Positions 48,991 to 57,196 of a DNA stretch of 64,000 nucleotides are shown one piece after another. Position 1 is the stretch's first letter. Every line of letters starts with the position of its first letter. A model generated the notes under the pieces. The model did no database searches. It saw only the letters and a list, made by a program, of their open reading frames with translations, and was not told the DNA's origin. Origin of the DNA: Palsa-465 sp963800475 (GTDB lineage: Bacteria > Actinomycetota > Thermoleophilia > Solirubrobacterales > Solirubrobacteraceae); NCBI GenBank assembly GCA_963800475.1, contig CAWDAZ010000002.1, forward strand, positions 434,001 to 498,000. The letters run 5' to 3'. Position numbers and translations under genes: made by a program.

Positions 48991-49844
48991 TCCGGATCGG
49001 AACGCGCGGCAGCGCGCTCGCGCTCGCGCAGGCGCAGTGGGTGGCCGACCGGATCGGCGCCGAGCACGAGCTGGTCAAGATCACCACCGCCGGGGACCGC
49101 GGCGAGCAGCTGTCCGACAAGTCGCGCTGGGTATCGGCGCTCGAGCGCGCCCTGCTCGACGACCGGATTGACGTCGCGGTCCATTCTGCCAAGGACGTGC
49201 CGGCGGAGCTCACCGACGGCCTCGAGCTGGTCGCGATCCCCGAGCGCGCGGACGCCCGTGACGCGATCTGCGGCGCGCCGTCGCTCGAGGCGCTCCAGGC
49301 CGGCGCTCGCGTCGGCACCAGCAGCCTGCGCCGCGCGGCGCAGCTGCGCGCCGCGCGCCCCGACCTCGACGTGGTCGACGTGCGCGGCAACGTCGACACC
49401 CGCCTGCGCAAGCTTGCCGGCGGGGAGTACGACGCGCTGGTGCTGGCGCTCGCCGGGCTGGAGCGGCTGGGCCGCGACGGGGCACCGCGAGCGAAGCTCG
49501 TGGTCGGCGTGCTCGACGAGCTCGTCCCCGCAGCCGGCCAGGGAGCGCTCGCGATCGAGGCGCGCGCGGGCTGGGCGCCACCCGGCGAGCTCGTGGACCC
49601 CGATTCCACGACCTGCGTGATCGCTGAGCGCGAGCTGACGGCGGCGCTCGGAGCGACGTGCAACACGCCGGTCGGCGCGCACGCGCGTACGGACGGGGCG
49701 GGCGGGCTCGAGCTGACTGCGTGGGTCGGGCGGCCCGACGGCTCGGCGTGGATCTTCGACCGGCGGCGCGGCGAGCCGGAGGGGCTCGGGCGCGCGGTGG
49801 CCGAGCGCCTGAAGAGGGCCGGCGCGATGGAGCTCCTGCAATGA
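48987..49844 (+). CDS. hemC: Hydroxymethylbilane synthase (porphobilinogen deaminase)
   Basis: 285 aa. IRIGTRGSALALAQAQWVA opens the protein; RGNVDTRLRKL and LRRAAQLRAARPDL carry substrate-binding Arg; GATCNTPVGAHA has the dipyrromethane-cofactor Cys 225. It joins four porphobilinogens into hydroxymethylbilane. The start is TTG 48987, forced by the TTGA overlap with hemA and by the family N-terminus. Confidence 0.96.
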   Translation: MIRIGTRGSALALAQAQWVADRIGAEHELVKITTAGDRGEQLSDKSRWVSALERALLDDRIDVAVHSAKDVPAELTDGLELVAIPERADARDAICGAPSLEALQAGARVGTSSLRRAAQLRAARPDLDVVDVRGNVDTRLRKLAGGEYDALVLALAGLERLGRDGAPRAKLVVGVLDELVPAAGQGALAIEARAGWAPPGELVDPDSTTCVIAERELTAALGATCNTPVGAHARTDGAGGLELTAWVGRPDGSAWIFDRRRGEPEGLGRAVAERLKRAGAMELLQ

Positions 49845-51289
49845 CCGTGTACCTCGTCGGCGCGGGTCCCGGCGACCCGGGGCTGCTGACCGCTCGTGCG
49901 CTCGAGCTGATCGTGTCCGCGGACGTGATCGTCCACGACCGGCTGATCCCGCCAGAGGCGCTCGAGCGCGCTCGCCCGGAAGCCGAGCTGGTCTACGCGG
50001 GCAAGGAGGGCGGAGGTGAGTCGGTCTCGCAGGCGGAGACCGAGCGGCTGCTGGTCGAGCACGGGCGCGACCCGCGCAAGACCGTCGTCCGGCTCAAGGG
50101 AGGCGACCCGTTCGTGTTCGGGCGCGGCGGCGAGGAGGTCGAGGCGCTGTCCGCGGCCGGGATCGCGTTCGAGGTCGTCCCTGGCATCACTGCCGGAGTG
50201 GCGGCGCCCGCCGCGGCGGGAATCCCCGTGACCCACCGCGAGCTCGCCTCGGCCGTGGCGTTCGTCACCGGCCACGAGAACCCGGAGAAGCCCGAGTCCG
50301 CGCTCGACTGGGATGCGCTGGCCGCCTTCCCGGGCACGCTCGTCGTGTACATGGGGATCAGGCAGCTCGAGGCGATCGCCGCGCGGCTGATCACCGCCGG
50401 CCGAGCTCCCGAGGAGCCGGCCGCGCTGATCGAGCGTGGCACGCTACCGGACCAGCGCGTGCTCACCGGCACGCTGCGCACGGTCGCGACGCTCGGCGCC
50501 AGGCCCCCCACGATCGCGGTGTTCGGCAGCGTCGTCGCGCTCCGGGACCGGCTGCCGCTGGCGGGAGTGACCGTCGCCGTCACGCGCGCGAGGGCACAGG
50601 CGAGCGGGCTCGCGTCGCGGTTGCGGTCGCTCGGCGCCGCCGTCGTCGAGGCACCCGCGATCCGGATCAAACCGCTAAAGGGCCCGGTCCCCGAGCTGGT
50701 GAGCTACGACCTCGTGTGTTTGACCAGCCCGAACGGGGTGCGGATCCTGTTCGACCGACTGACGACGGCAGGCGAAGACGCGCGCGCGTTCGCCGGCACC
50801 ACGGTCGCCGCGATCGGGCCGGGAACCGCGGCTGCGCTGAGAGAGCGCGGGATCGACGCCGACGTGATTCCCGAGCGCTCGACCGCGGAGGGCCTCCTGG
50901 ACGCCCTGGCGGGCCGGCCATCCGGCCGCGTGTTGGTGGCGAGGGCCGCGGAGGCGCGAGACACCCTGCCCGCCGGCCTGCGCGAGCGCGGCGCCGAGGT
51001 CGAGGTGCTGCCGCTGTACGAGACCGTGGCCGAAGACCTGTCGCCGGCCCAGCTCGAAGCGCTCGAGCGCGCCGACTACGTGACGTTCACCTCGTCCTCG
51101 ACGGTCAAGAATCTGATCGCGGCGGCCGGGACCGCCGCGCTCGAGCGTCCCCGGCTGCTCAGCATCGGACCAGTGACGACCGCGACGCTTCGTGAGCAGG
51201 GGCTCGAGCCGGACGTCGAGGCGGCTGCGCACGACATCGACGGGCTGGTCGAGGCGCTGCTCGCGGACGCAGAGTCGCGCGTCAGCTGA
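49841..51289 (+). CDS. cobA-hemD: Fused uroporphyrinogen-III C-methyltransferase/uroporphyrinogen-III synthase
   Basis: 482 aa, two domains. Residues 1-240 are the SAM methyltransferase CobA/CysG-C: VYLVGAGPGDPGLLTARAL, VVRLKGGDPFVFGRGGEE, VVPGITAGVAAPAAAGIP. Residues from about 245 are HemD: VTVAVTRARAQASGLASRL and DYVTFTSSSTVKNL. One protein therefore closes the ring to uroporphyrinogen III and can methylate it to precorrin-2, the branch to siroheme and B12. ATG 49841 overlaps hemC (ATGA). hemB is not in the window. Confidence 0.96.
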   Translation: MTVYLVGAGPGDPGLLTARALELIVSADVIVHDRLIPPEALERARPEAELVYAGKEGGGESVSQAETERLLVEHGRDPRKTVVRLKGGDPFVFGRGGEEVEALSAAGIAFEVVPGITAGVAAPAAAGIPVTHRELASAVAFVTGHENPEKPESALDWDALAAFPGTLVVYMGIRQLEAIAARLITAGRAPEEPAALIERGTLPDQRVLTGTLRTVATLGARPPTIAVFGSVVALRDRLPLAGVTVAVTRARAQASGLASRLRSLGAAVVEAPAIRIKPLKGPVPELVSYDLVCLTSPNGVRILFDRLTTAGEDARAFAGTTVAAIGPGTAAALRERGIDADVIPERSTAEGLLDALAGRPSGRVLVARAAEARDTLPAGLRERGAEVEVLPLYETVAEDLSPAQLEALERADYVTFTSSSTVKNLIAAAGTAALERPRLLSIGPVTTATLREQGLEPDVEAAAHDIDGLVEALLADAESRVS

Positions 51290-53681
51290 ACGCGACCAGC
51301 GCCACCGAGGCGGTCGCCGACGTCGAGCCGCTCGTGAGCTTGACCTGGGCCGCGAGCTGGTTGCCGGGCGCGTGCGCGAGCAGCGAGCGGCCCGCGGCGG
51401 TGAGCGTGAAGCTCAGGTAGCCGAGCTCGCCGGCGCCGATGAACTCCGAGCCGGTGGTCGCGATCGTCGCGTTCCCGGAGGTGATCCTCGTCGCCACGTG
51501 GCACGGGGTCGTCGCGAAGCAGCCGGCCAGGATCCCGCCCACCCCTGAGGACGTGGACACGAACTCGGTCAGCCCGACGAACTTGAGCGAGGACGCGTTC
51601 GACGCGACGCGTTGCGGGCCTGCGCCCGAGGTGCCGAACGGCACCAGCGTCATGTTGGCGGTGGCGGTGGTCCCCGAGGAGTCGCGGATCGTGACGGTGA
51701 CCGCGAGCCGGTGGCCGGAGGCGTGGGCGAGCATCGAGCGGCCTGATGAGTTGAGCGTGAAGTAGAGCAGCGTGCCGTCGCCCGCGCCGATCGCTTCCTT
51801 CCCCGAGCCCGCGATCACCTCGGTCCCGTTCTTGAGGGTCGTGGTGACGCTGCACGGGTGGTCGGCGAAGCAGCTGGCCGGTACGCCGCCGGTGCCCGAA
51901 CCCGACACGAACACCGAGCGGCCGTAGATCGCGAGGTGCGCGGGAGTCGACTGGACGGACGAGGTCGAGAGCACGCGGCCGTCCGAGCCGAGCGCCTGGA
52001 CCGCCCAGTACGGGGAGCCGTCGTGGACGGTGATGTGCGTCTCGAAGCCGGTCCGGCCGATGTCGCCCACGTGGCTGAGGCTCTGCGGGGCGGGGCCGGC
52101 GAGCACCCGCCAGCCGGTCACGTCGGTGGCGCCGTTCCAGCTCGCATACAGCGACGTCGATCCGTCAGAGCTAGCCGACACCGCGAGCTGCGGAAGCGTC
52201 GGCGGCTGCGCGTTCCACTCAAAGCGGTACGCCCGGTAGCTCGCGGTCGGGACCGTGAAGTGGGCGTCGAAGATCTGCTGACCCGACGAGCTGTCCTCGG
52301 AGAAGTACGGCTGCTGGCCCCAGCCCATGAACACGTTCCCGTTCGAGAGATCCTGGACGTTGCCCTCGAAGTCGGTCGAGATCTGGGGGGAGTGGTTGTA
52401 CTCGTGCACCAGCGAGGCGGTCATGTGCTTGGTGTCGAGCGACACCCGAATCCCGCGTGCGTACTGGTGGACGGTGGGCGGACCGGCGCCGTCGTCAAAG
52501 ATCGTCATCGTGCCGTCGCCCTGAAACACCGCCGTGTGCTGAAACGCGGTTGTCGTGCCTGAGCCCATCTTGAAGCTCGGGTGCTTGCCGCCTAGCGTCC
52601 AGACGATCTTCCCGGTGCCGCGGTCGATCTCGTAGACCGCGGAGGTGTTGCGCATCGACACGACCGGGTCGTCGCCCGCGAACGTGATCGAGTTCACGTG
52701 GTAAGGGTCGAACACGAACCCCGGTGAGGCTGGGGGGAAATACGTGTCGCCGAGCGGCACGTGGTCGAGCGCGTGCCACTCGAACATCACCAGCCCGGTC
52801 TTGATGTCGATCTCCTGGATCACCGCGTCCATCGTCGGCTTGTGGGCGACGCTCGGGATCCCGACCGGGGACACCGCGACGATCCACGCGTGGCTGCTGG
52901 AGGTGATGAGGAACTCGTGCAGGTCCATCTGCAGCCCGTTTCCGGCCTTGACCACCGCGATCTGCTTGTAGTTGCGGTCCCAGATCACCCCTTCCCCAAG
53001 CCCGCTGCCGTGGTTGGTGTAGCCCTGGAACCAGGTCAGCACCTGCTGGCCGGCGTAGCGCTGCACGCGGAAGTCGGTGACCAGCAGCTTGCGCGACACC
53101 GCGTAGGGCAGGAACCACAGCAGGTTGCCCTGAGGATCGAGGATCATCGGCCCGTTCTGCGAGGGCCCGAACTGTGGGGCGACGAAGATGTCGCCCTCCG
53201 AGGCGGGCGCAGAGCTCTTGCTGACTGTGATCGAGGGGGGGAGCAGGTCGGGCCGGGAGCGGAAGCGCTGCAGCCCGTTCGAGCCGGCGGGGGCGACCGG
53301 CAGCGGCACGGGCTGGATCGCCCGCGAGGTGTGCGCGATCACGAAGCTGAACTTGCCGTTCCTGCCGCCGATCACGTTCAGGTGCGTGGTGACCGTGACC
53401 GTCTCGTAGTCCTTGAACGGCCTCGACGGCAGGAAGCTCCCGCCCTTGTTGTCCGAGTCTCCCTCGATCCGCCCGCTGTGGCGGCCGCTGGCCGATCCGA
53501 CCACCGTCACCGAGCCGATCGCGCTCGGCGCGATCCCGCGAAACGTGATCTGCGTGCCCGGCAGGTTGTAGTGCGTTCCGGGGCTCGGGAACACCGAGAC
53601 CGCGGGTGAGGCCGCCTTTGCCGCGGTCGCACCGGCGAGTGCCAGCGCGACCGCGGACAGCGCGGCTAGTACCCGGGGCAC
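51282..53681 (-). CDS. Secreted arylsulfotransferase-like (ASST) protein with C-terminal duplicated domain
   Basis: 799 aa, GTG start and signal peptide (VLAALSAVALALAGATAAKA). Residues about 120-530 resemble arylsulfotransferase beta-propellers of actinobacteria: GPMILDPQGNLLWFLPY, DLHEFLITSSSHAWIVA, FEWHALDHVPLGDTYFP, VVSMRNTSAVYEIDRGTGKIVWTLGG. Catalytic His assignments are uncertain. A Fn3-like part follows, then two tandem repeats of about 90 residues, each with a Cys pair (ASCFADHPCSV and AGCFATTPCHV) and an A/SLAHA-type strand. Substrate unknown. It overlaps the Lipoprotein_15 gene by 16 bases. Confidence 0.85.
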   Translation of the reverse strand: MPRVLAALSAVALALAGATAAKAASPAVSVFPSPGTHYNLPGTQITFRGIAPSAIGSVTVVGSASGRHSGRIEGDSDNKGGSFLPSRPFKDYETVTVTTHLNVIGGRNGKFSFVIAHTSRAIQPVPLPVAPAGSNGLQRFRSRPDLLPPSITVSKSSAPASEGDIFVAPQFGPSQNGPMILDPQGNLLWFLPYAVSRKLLVTDFRVQRYAGQQVLTWFQGYTNHGSGLGEGVIWDRNYKQIAVVKAGNGLQMDLHEFLITSSSHAWIVAVSPVGIPSVAHKPTMDAVIQEIDIKTGLVMFEWHALDHVPLGDTYFPPASPGFVFDPYHVNSITFAGDDPVVSMRNTSAVYEIDRGTGKIVWTLGGKHPSFKMGSGTTTAFQHTAVFQGDGTMTIFDDGAGPPTVHQYARGIRVSLDTKHMTASLVHEYNHSPQISTDFEGNVQDLSNGNVFMGWGQQPYFSEDSSSGQQIFDAHFTVPTASYRAYRFEWNAQPPTLPQLAVSASSDGSTSLYASWNGATDVTGWRVLAGPAPQSLSHVGDIGRTGFETHITVHDGSPYWAVQALGSDGRVLSTSSVQSTPAHLAIYGRSVFVSGSGTGGVPASCFADHPCSVTTTLKNGTEVIAGSGKEAIGAGDGTLLYFTLNSSGRSMLAHASGHRLAVTVTIRDSSGTTATANMTLVPFGTSGAGPQRVASNASSLKFVGLTEFVSTSSGVGGILAGCFATTPCHVATRITSGNATIATTGSEFIGAGELGYLSFTLTAAGRSLLAHAPGNQLAAQVKLTSGSTSATASVALVAFS

Positions 53682-54169
53682 AGCGGGTTGCAGACTCCCC
53701 CGCTCTTCGGCTTGACGACGTTGCCGGCGGTGTTCAGGAGGTACCAGGGTGCGCCGAACTGGTTGGCCCCCTCGCCGTTGCTGTCGCCGGGCTTGCGGTC
53801 GGGCGTGTACAGGTACAGCGGCCAGCCGTTGTACGTCACCTCGAGCTTGCCGTCACTGCGCTTCGTCGTCCCGAGCAGCTTCGCGTTGACGCCCGAGCCC
53901 TTGATCGCGACGGGCTTTCCGGAGGTGAGCAGCGGCGGCCAGACCCTCGCGCATCGTCCGTAGCAGGTGCTCTTCCCGCCCCGCTTTTCCTTCTGAAACA
54001 TGTACAGCGAGTAGCCGTGCAGGCTGGCGAGCACCTTGCCTCGCTTGGTGTTGTGGGTGCCGACGGAGGTCCCGCCTGCGGCGCTCGCGATCGCGGCGCT
54101 CGCGAGCACGCCGACGAGAACCGCGATCGGACCCGCCCGGCGAACTGCGCTTCCTCGAGTTGCTCTCAT
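53666..54169 (-). CDS. Exported Lipoprotein_15 (COG4315-like) repeat protein
   Basis: 167 aa with a signal peptide ending ASAAIASAAGG. The mature part has two copies of the 45-residue 'secreted repeat' family: VLASLHGYSLYMFQKEKRGG with CYGRCARVWPPL, then VTYNGWPLYLYTPDRKPGD with APWYLL. The Y-x-L-Y-x-F and W-P-P/L elements are typical. Function unknown. ATG 54169 has AAAAGGAGCTGAG, a strong ribosome site. It is the first gene of a two-gene unit with the ASST-like protein. Confidence 0.9.
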   Translation of the reverse strand: MRATRGSAVRRAGPIAVLVGVLASAAIASAAGGTSVGTHNTKRGKVLASLHGYSLYMFQKEKRGGKSTCYGRCARVWPPLLTSGKPVAIKGSGVNAKLLGTTKRSDGKLEVTYNGWPLYLYTPDRKPGDSNGEGANQFGAPWYLLNTAGNVVKPKSGGVCNPLCPGY

Positions 54170-54228
54170 CTCAGCTCCTTTTCCCGATTGCACTCCAAAC
54201 ACACCGGGATACGCATGGTTGCGCGAAG

Positions 54229-55050
54229 ATGACCCGGATGGCGCCGCCGGTGATCACGTTTCTGTCCGATTACGGGCTCGAGGACGACTTCGTCGGAGTT
54301 TGCCACGCAGTGATCGCGGGGTTGTGCCCGGACTGTCGCATTATCGATCTCAATCACGGCATCCCGCGCCACAACGTGCAGGCGGGCGCGCTCGTGCTGA
54401 GCGGAGCGCTTCCCTACCTGCCGGTGGGCGTGCATCTCGCGGTGGTCGATCCGGATGTCGGCGCCGAGCGCCGCGCGGTCGCGCTGCGGCTCGCGGACGA
54501 CCACATCCTGGTCGGCCCCGACAACGGCGTGCTGTCGCTCGCCGCCGAGCTCGCCGGTGGCGTGATCGAGGCGGTCGACATCGCCCACTCCGAGTTCCGG
54601 CTGGAGCCGGTCTCGGCGACGTTCCACGGCCGGGACATCTTCGCTCCGGTCGCGGCGCGGCTGGCGGCCGGGGCGGCGCTGGGGCAGGCGGGGGCTCCGT
54701 GCGATCCGGACGACCTCGTGCGGATCGAGCTGCCCAGACCCGCGGTTGACAACGGGACGCTGGTGGCGCACGCGATCTACGTCGATCGGTTCGGCAACGT
54801 GCAGCTCGACGCGAGCCATGAGGACATCGCCCGCGCCGGCCTCAAGCTCGGCACCACGATCCAGCTCCACCGCGACGGGCGCGAGCCGCGGCCGGCCGTG
54901 TTCGCGCGGACGTTTGCAGAGGTGGAGCGCGGTGCGCTGCTCGTATACGAGGATGCCGATCGCCGAATGGCGCTGGCCGTCAGCCACGCGAACGCCGCCG
55001 AGCTGCTCGGGCTGTCGGCCGGCGAGCAGCTGCGGATCGTGGTGGAGTGA
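54229..55050 (+). CDS. S-adenosyl-L-methionine hydrolase (adenosine-forming), DUF62
   Basis: 273 aa. ITFLSDYGLEDDFVGVC, VVDPDVGAERRAVAL and ATFHGRDIFAPVAA are the three DUF62 blocks holding the Asp-Arg-His of SAM hydroxide adenosyltransferases. The loop insertion of fluorinases and chlorinases is absent, so halogenation is unlikely. It splits SAM into adenosine and methionine. ATG 54229 has GCGCGAAG upstream; ATG 54238 is nearly as good. The stop overlaps birA. Confidence 0.9.
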   Translation: MTRMAPPVITFLSDYGLEDDFVGVCHAVIAGLCPDCRIIDLNHGIPRHNVQAGALVLSGALPYLPVGVHLAVVDPDVGAERRAVALRLADDHILVGPDNGVLSLAAELAGGVIEAVDIAHSEFRLEPVSATFHGRDIFAPVAARLAAGAALGQAGAPCDPDDLVRIELPRPAVDNGTLVAHAIYVDRFGNVQLDASHEDIARAGLKLGTTIQLHRDGREPRPAVFARTFAEVERGALLVYEDADRRMALAVSHANAAELLGLSAGEQLRIVVE

Positions 55051-55751
55051 GCGCGGCGGGCGCCAGCACGCACGGGTCGCTCGGCTTGCCACGGGTCCAT
55101 CACCGGCTGACCGACTCGACCAACCAGCGCGCCCGCGAGCTCGCCGCCCGCGGCGCCCCGCACGGCACGCTCGTGACGGCCACCGAGCAGTCCGCCGGCC
55201 GTGGGCGCCAGGGCCGCACCTGGACCGCGCCCACGGGCACCGCGATCCTCTGCTCGCTGGTGATCCGCGAGCCGCCGCGGCTGCTGCCGCTCGCCGCCGG
55301 GATCGCGGTCGCGGAGGTCGTCGGTCCGGACGCCCGCGTGAAGTGGCCCAACGACGTGCTCGCCGGCGGGCGCAAGCTTGCCGGGATCCTCGTTGAGGGC
55401 AGGCCGCAGGAGTGCTGGGCGGTGCTCGGCATCGGGCTGAACGTGGCGATCCGCGAGCAGGACTTCCCGGCCGAGCTGCGCGACCGGGCGGGCACGATGG
55501 GACTCGTCCCCGACGCGCTCGAGCCGACGCTCGAGCGGTTGCTCGAGCGTCTCGAGCTGTGGCTCTCCGAGCCGCCGGCGGCGGTGCTCGAGGCGCTACG
55601 CGCGCGCGACGCGCTGGCGGGCCGCCACGTGCGCTGGGCGAACGGAGAGGGTCGGGCGGCTGGAATCGACGGCGAAGGCCGCCTGCTGGTCGAGACCGGC
55701 GCCGGCACGACGGCGCTCGATGCCGGGGAGGTTCACCTTGTCGGCTCGTAA
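55047..55751 (+). CDS. birA: Biotin-[acetyl-CoA-carboxylase] ligase
   Basis: 234 aa. HRLTDSTNQRARELA, VTATEQSAGRGRQGRTWTAP (biotinyl-5'-AMP loop GRGRxGR) and VKWPNDVLAGGRKLAGIL make up the BPL catalytic domain; the C-terminal SH3-like domain ends LVETGAGTTALDAGEVHLV. There is no N-terminal HTH, so it is not a repressor. It biotinylates acyl-CoA carboxylases. GTG 55047 overlaps the SAM hydrolase stop; its own end overlaps the methyltransferase. Confidence 0.95.
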   Translation: MSAAGASTHGSLGLPRVHHRLTDSTNQRARELAARGAPHGTLVTATEQSAGRGRQGRTWTAPTGTAILCSLVIREPPRLLPLAAGIAVAEVVGPDARVKWPNDVLAGGRKLAGILVEGRPQECWAVLGIGLNVAIREQDFPAELRDRAGTMGLVPDALEPTLERLLERLELWLSEPPAAVLEALRARDALAGRHVRWANGEGRAAGIDGEGRLLVETGAGTTALDAGEVHLVGS

Positions 55752-56445
55752 GGAGCACGCGCTGACGCTGTTCGAGGGGCTGCCGACCCGTTACGACCAG
55801 GTCGGGGCGCTGATGAGCTTCGCCCAGGACCCGCGCTGGCGGCGCGCGATGGTCGCGGCCGTCGACCCCCGCGCGGGGCAGCGGCTGCTCGATGTGGCGA
55901 CCGGTACCGGAATGGTCGCTGCAGAGCTGGTCCGCCGCGGCGCCACCGAGGTCGTCGGGCTCGACCAGAGCGAGCAGATGCTGTCCGGCGCACGGGCGCG
56001 GCTCGCCCGCACGCCCGAGCTCGCGCGCCGTGTGACGCTGGTCCGCGGCGAGGCCGAACGACTGCCGTTCAAGGATGCCTCGTTCGACGGGCTCACGTTC
56101 ACGTACCTGCTGCGCTACGTCGACGATCCCGCGGCCACGATGGCCGAGCTGGCGCGGGTCGTGAAGCCGGGCGGGCGGATCGGGATGGTCGAGTTCGGGG
56201 TTCCGAGCTCAGCGCCGCTGCGGGTGATGTGGCGCGCCTACACGCGCGTCGGGCTGCCGCTGATCGGGCGGCTGGTGTCGCCGGCCTGGCTCGAGGTCGG
56301 GCGCTTTCTGGGGCCGAGCATCGAGTCGTTCCACGAGACGTTCCCCGACCTCGGCGCCGTGTGGTCGGGCGCCGGGATCGGCATGGTCGGGGTGCGGCGG
56401 ATGAGCTTCGGGGCCGGGCTGGTGATCTGGGGGGTGCGGACGTGA
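55738..56445 (+). CDS. UbiE/MenG-like demethylmenaquinone or demethylubiquinone methyltransferase
   Basis: 235 aa. ARKEHALTLFEGLPTRYDQVGALMSFAQDPRWR, then LLDVATGTGMVAAELVRRG as SAM motif I and RGEAERLPFKDASFDGLTFTYLLRYV as motif II. The RYDxxxxxxSFxxDxxWR start and GWxxGxxLVxWGxR end are typical of menaquinone methyltransferases. TTG 55738 is chosen because GGGGAGG lies six bases upstream. It overlaps birA by 14 and the next gene by four bases, suggesting a coupled set. Confidence 0.9.
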   Translation: MSARKEHALTLFEGLPTRYDQVGALMSFAQDPRWRRAMVAAVDPRAGQRLLDVATGTGMVAAELVRRGATEVVGLDQSEQMLSGARARLARTPELARRVTLVRGEAERLPFKDASFDGLTFTYLLRYVDDPAATMAELARVVKPGGRIGMVEFGVPSSAPLRVMWRAYTRVGLPLIGRLVSPAWLEVGRFLGPSIESFHETFPDLGAVWSGAGIGMVGVRRMSFGAGLVIWGVRT

Positions 56446-57191
56446 CGACCGCACCGCGCGAGCGCCCCCTCGGGGCCCGCCCGGCGTTCTACGCGCTCGG
56501 TCCCGGCGGCTGGCGCGACCTCGTGACGCTGCTTCACCCGCCGTACACGGCCTGGCACCTCAGCTACGTGGCGATCGGGGCCGCGGCGGCGCCCGTGATC
56601 TACGCCAATCGGCTGGCGGCCGCGCTCGGTGCGTTCTTCCTGGCGGTCGGGATCAGCGCCCACGCGCTCGACGAGCTGCACGGCCGGCCGCTGCGCACCC
56701 GGCTCGGCCGCCGCACGCTGATCGCGCTCGCCGCCGGAGGGCTGCTGGGGGCGCTCGCGATCGGGATCGTCGGGGCGATCGAAGTCTCGCCGCTGCTGGT
56801 GCCGCTCGTCGTCGCCGGAGCGCTGCTGGTGCCCGCCTACAACCTCGAGCTGGGCGGGGGGCGGTTTCACTCCGACCTGTGGTTCGCGCTCGCGTGGGGC
56901 GGGTTCCCCGCCTTCACCGGTTACTTCGTCAATGCGCTTGCGGTTCGGCCGGCGGGGCTGCTGGTGAGCGCCGCGTGCGTGCTCGTCAGCATGGCGCAGC
57001 GCCGGCTGAGCACGCCGGCCCGGGCGCTACGCCGCGACACCGCCGAGGTCACGGGCGAGCAGCGGATGGCTGACGGCGAGGTCGTGCCACTCGACGAGGT
57101 GGGGCTGGCCGCCCCGCTCGAGGGAGCGTTGTCGCTATTGTGGGTGGCGATGGTGCTCCTCGCGGCCGGGATGGTTGCGGTGCGCCTGTAG
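56442..57191 (+). CDS. UbiA-like polytopic membrane protein
   Basis: 249 aa with about seven spans. After PPYTAWHLSYVAIGAA the loop reads ISAHALDELHGRPLRTRLG, which sits where UbiA prenyltransferases have N-D-x-x-D-x-x-x-D. Only one Asp-rich site is recognisable, so enzyme activity as a prenyltransferase is uncertain. GTG 56442 overlaps the UbiE-like gene, so a quinone-related role is a fair inference, not a demonstration. Confidence 0.65.
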   Translation: MTTAPRERPLGARPAFYALGPGGWRDLVTLLHPPYTAWHLSYVAIGAAAAPVIYANRLAAALGAFFLAVGISAHALDELHGRPLRTRLGRRTLIALAAGGLLGALAIGIVGAIEVSPLLVPLVVAGALLVPAYNLELGGGRFHSDLWFALAWGGFPAFTGYFVNALAVRPAGLLVSAACVLVSMAQRRLSTPARALRRDTAEVTGEQRMADGEVVPLDEVGLAAPLEGALSLLWVAMVLLAAGMVAVRL

Positions 57192-57196
57192 GGGAA

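Noticed and set aside
54229..55050. Fluorinase or chlorinase
   Set aside because: The halogenase loop insertion is absent and the Asp-Arg-His pattern is that of SAM hydrolases.
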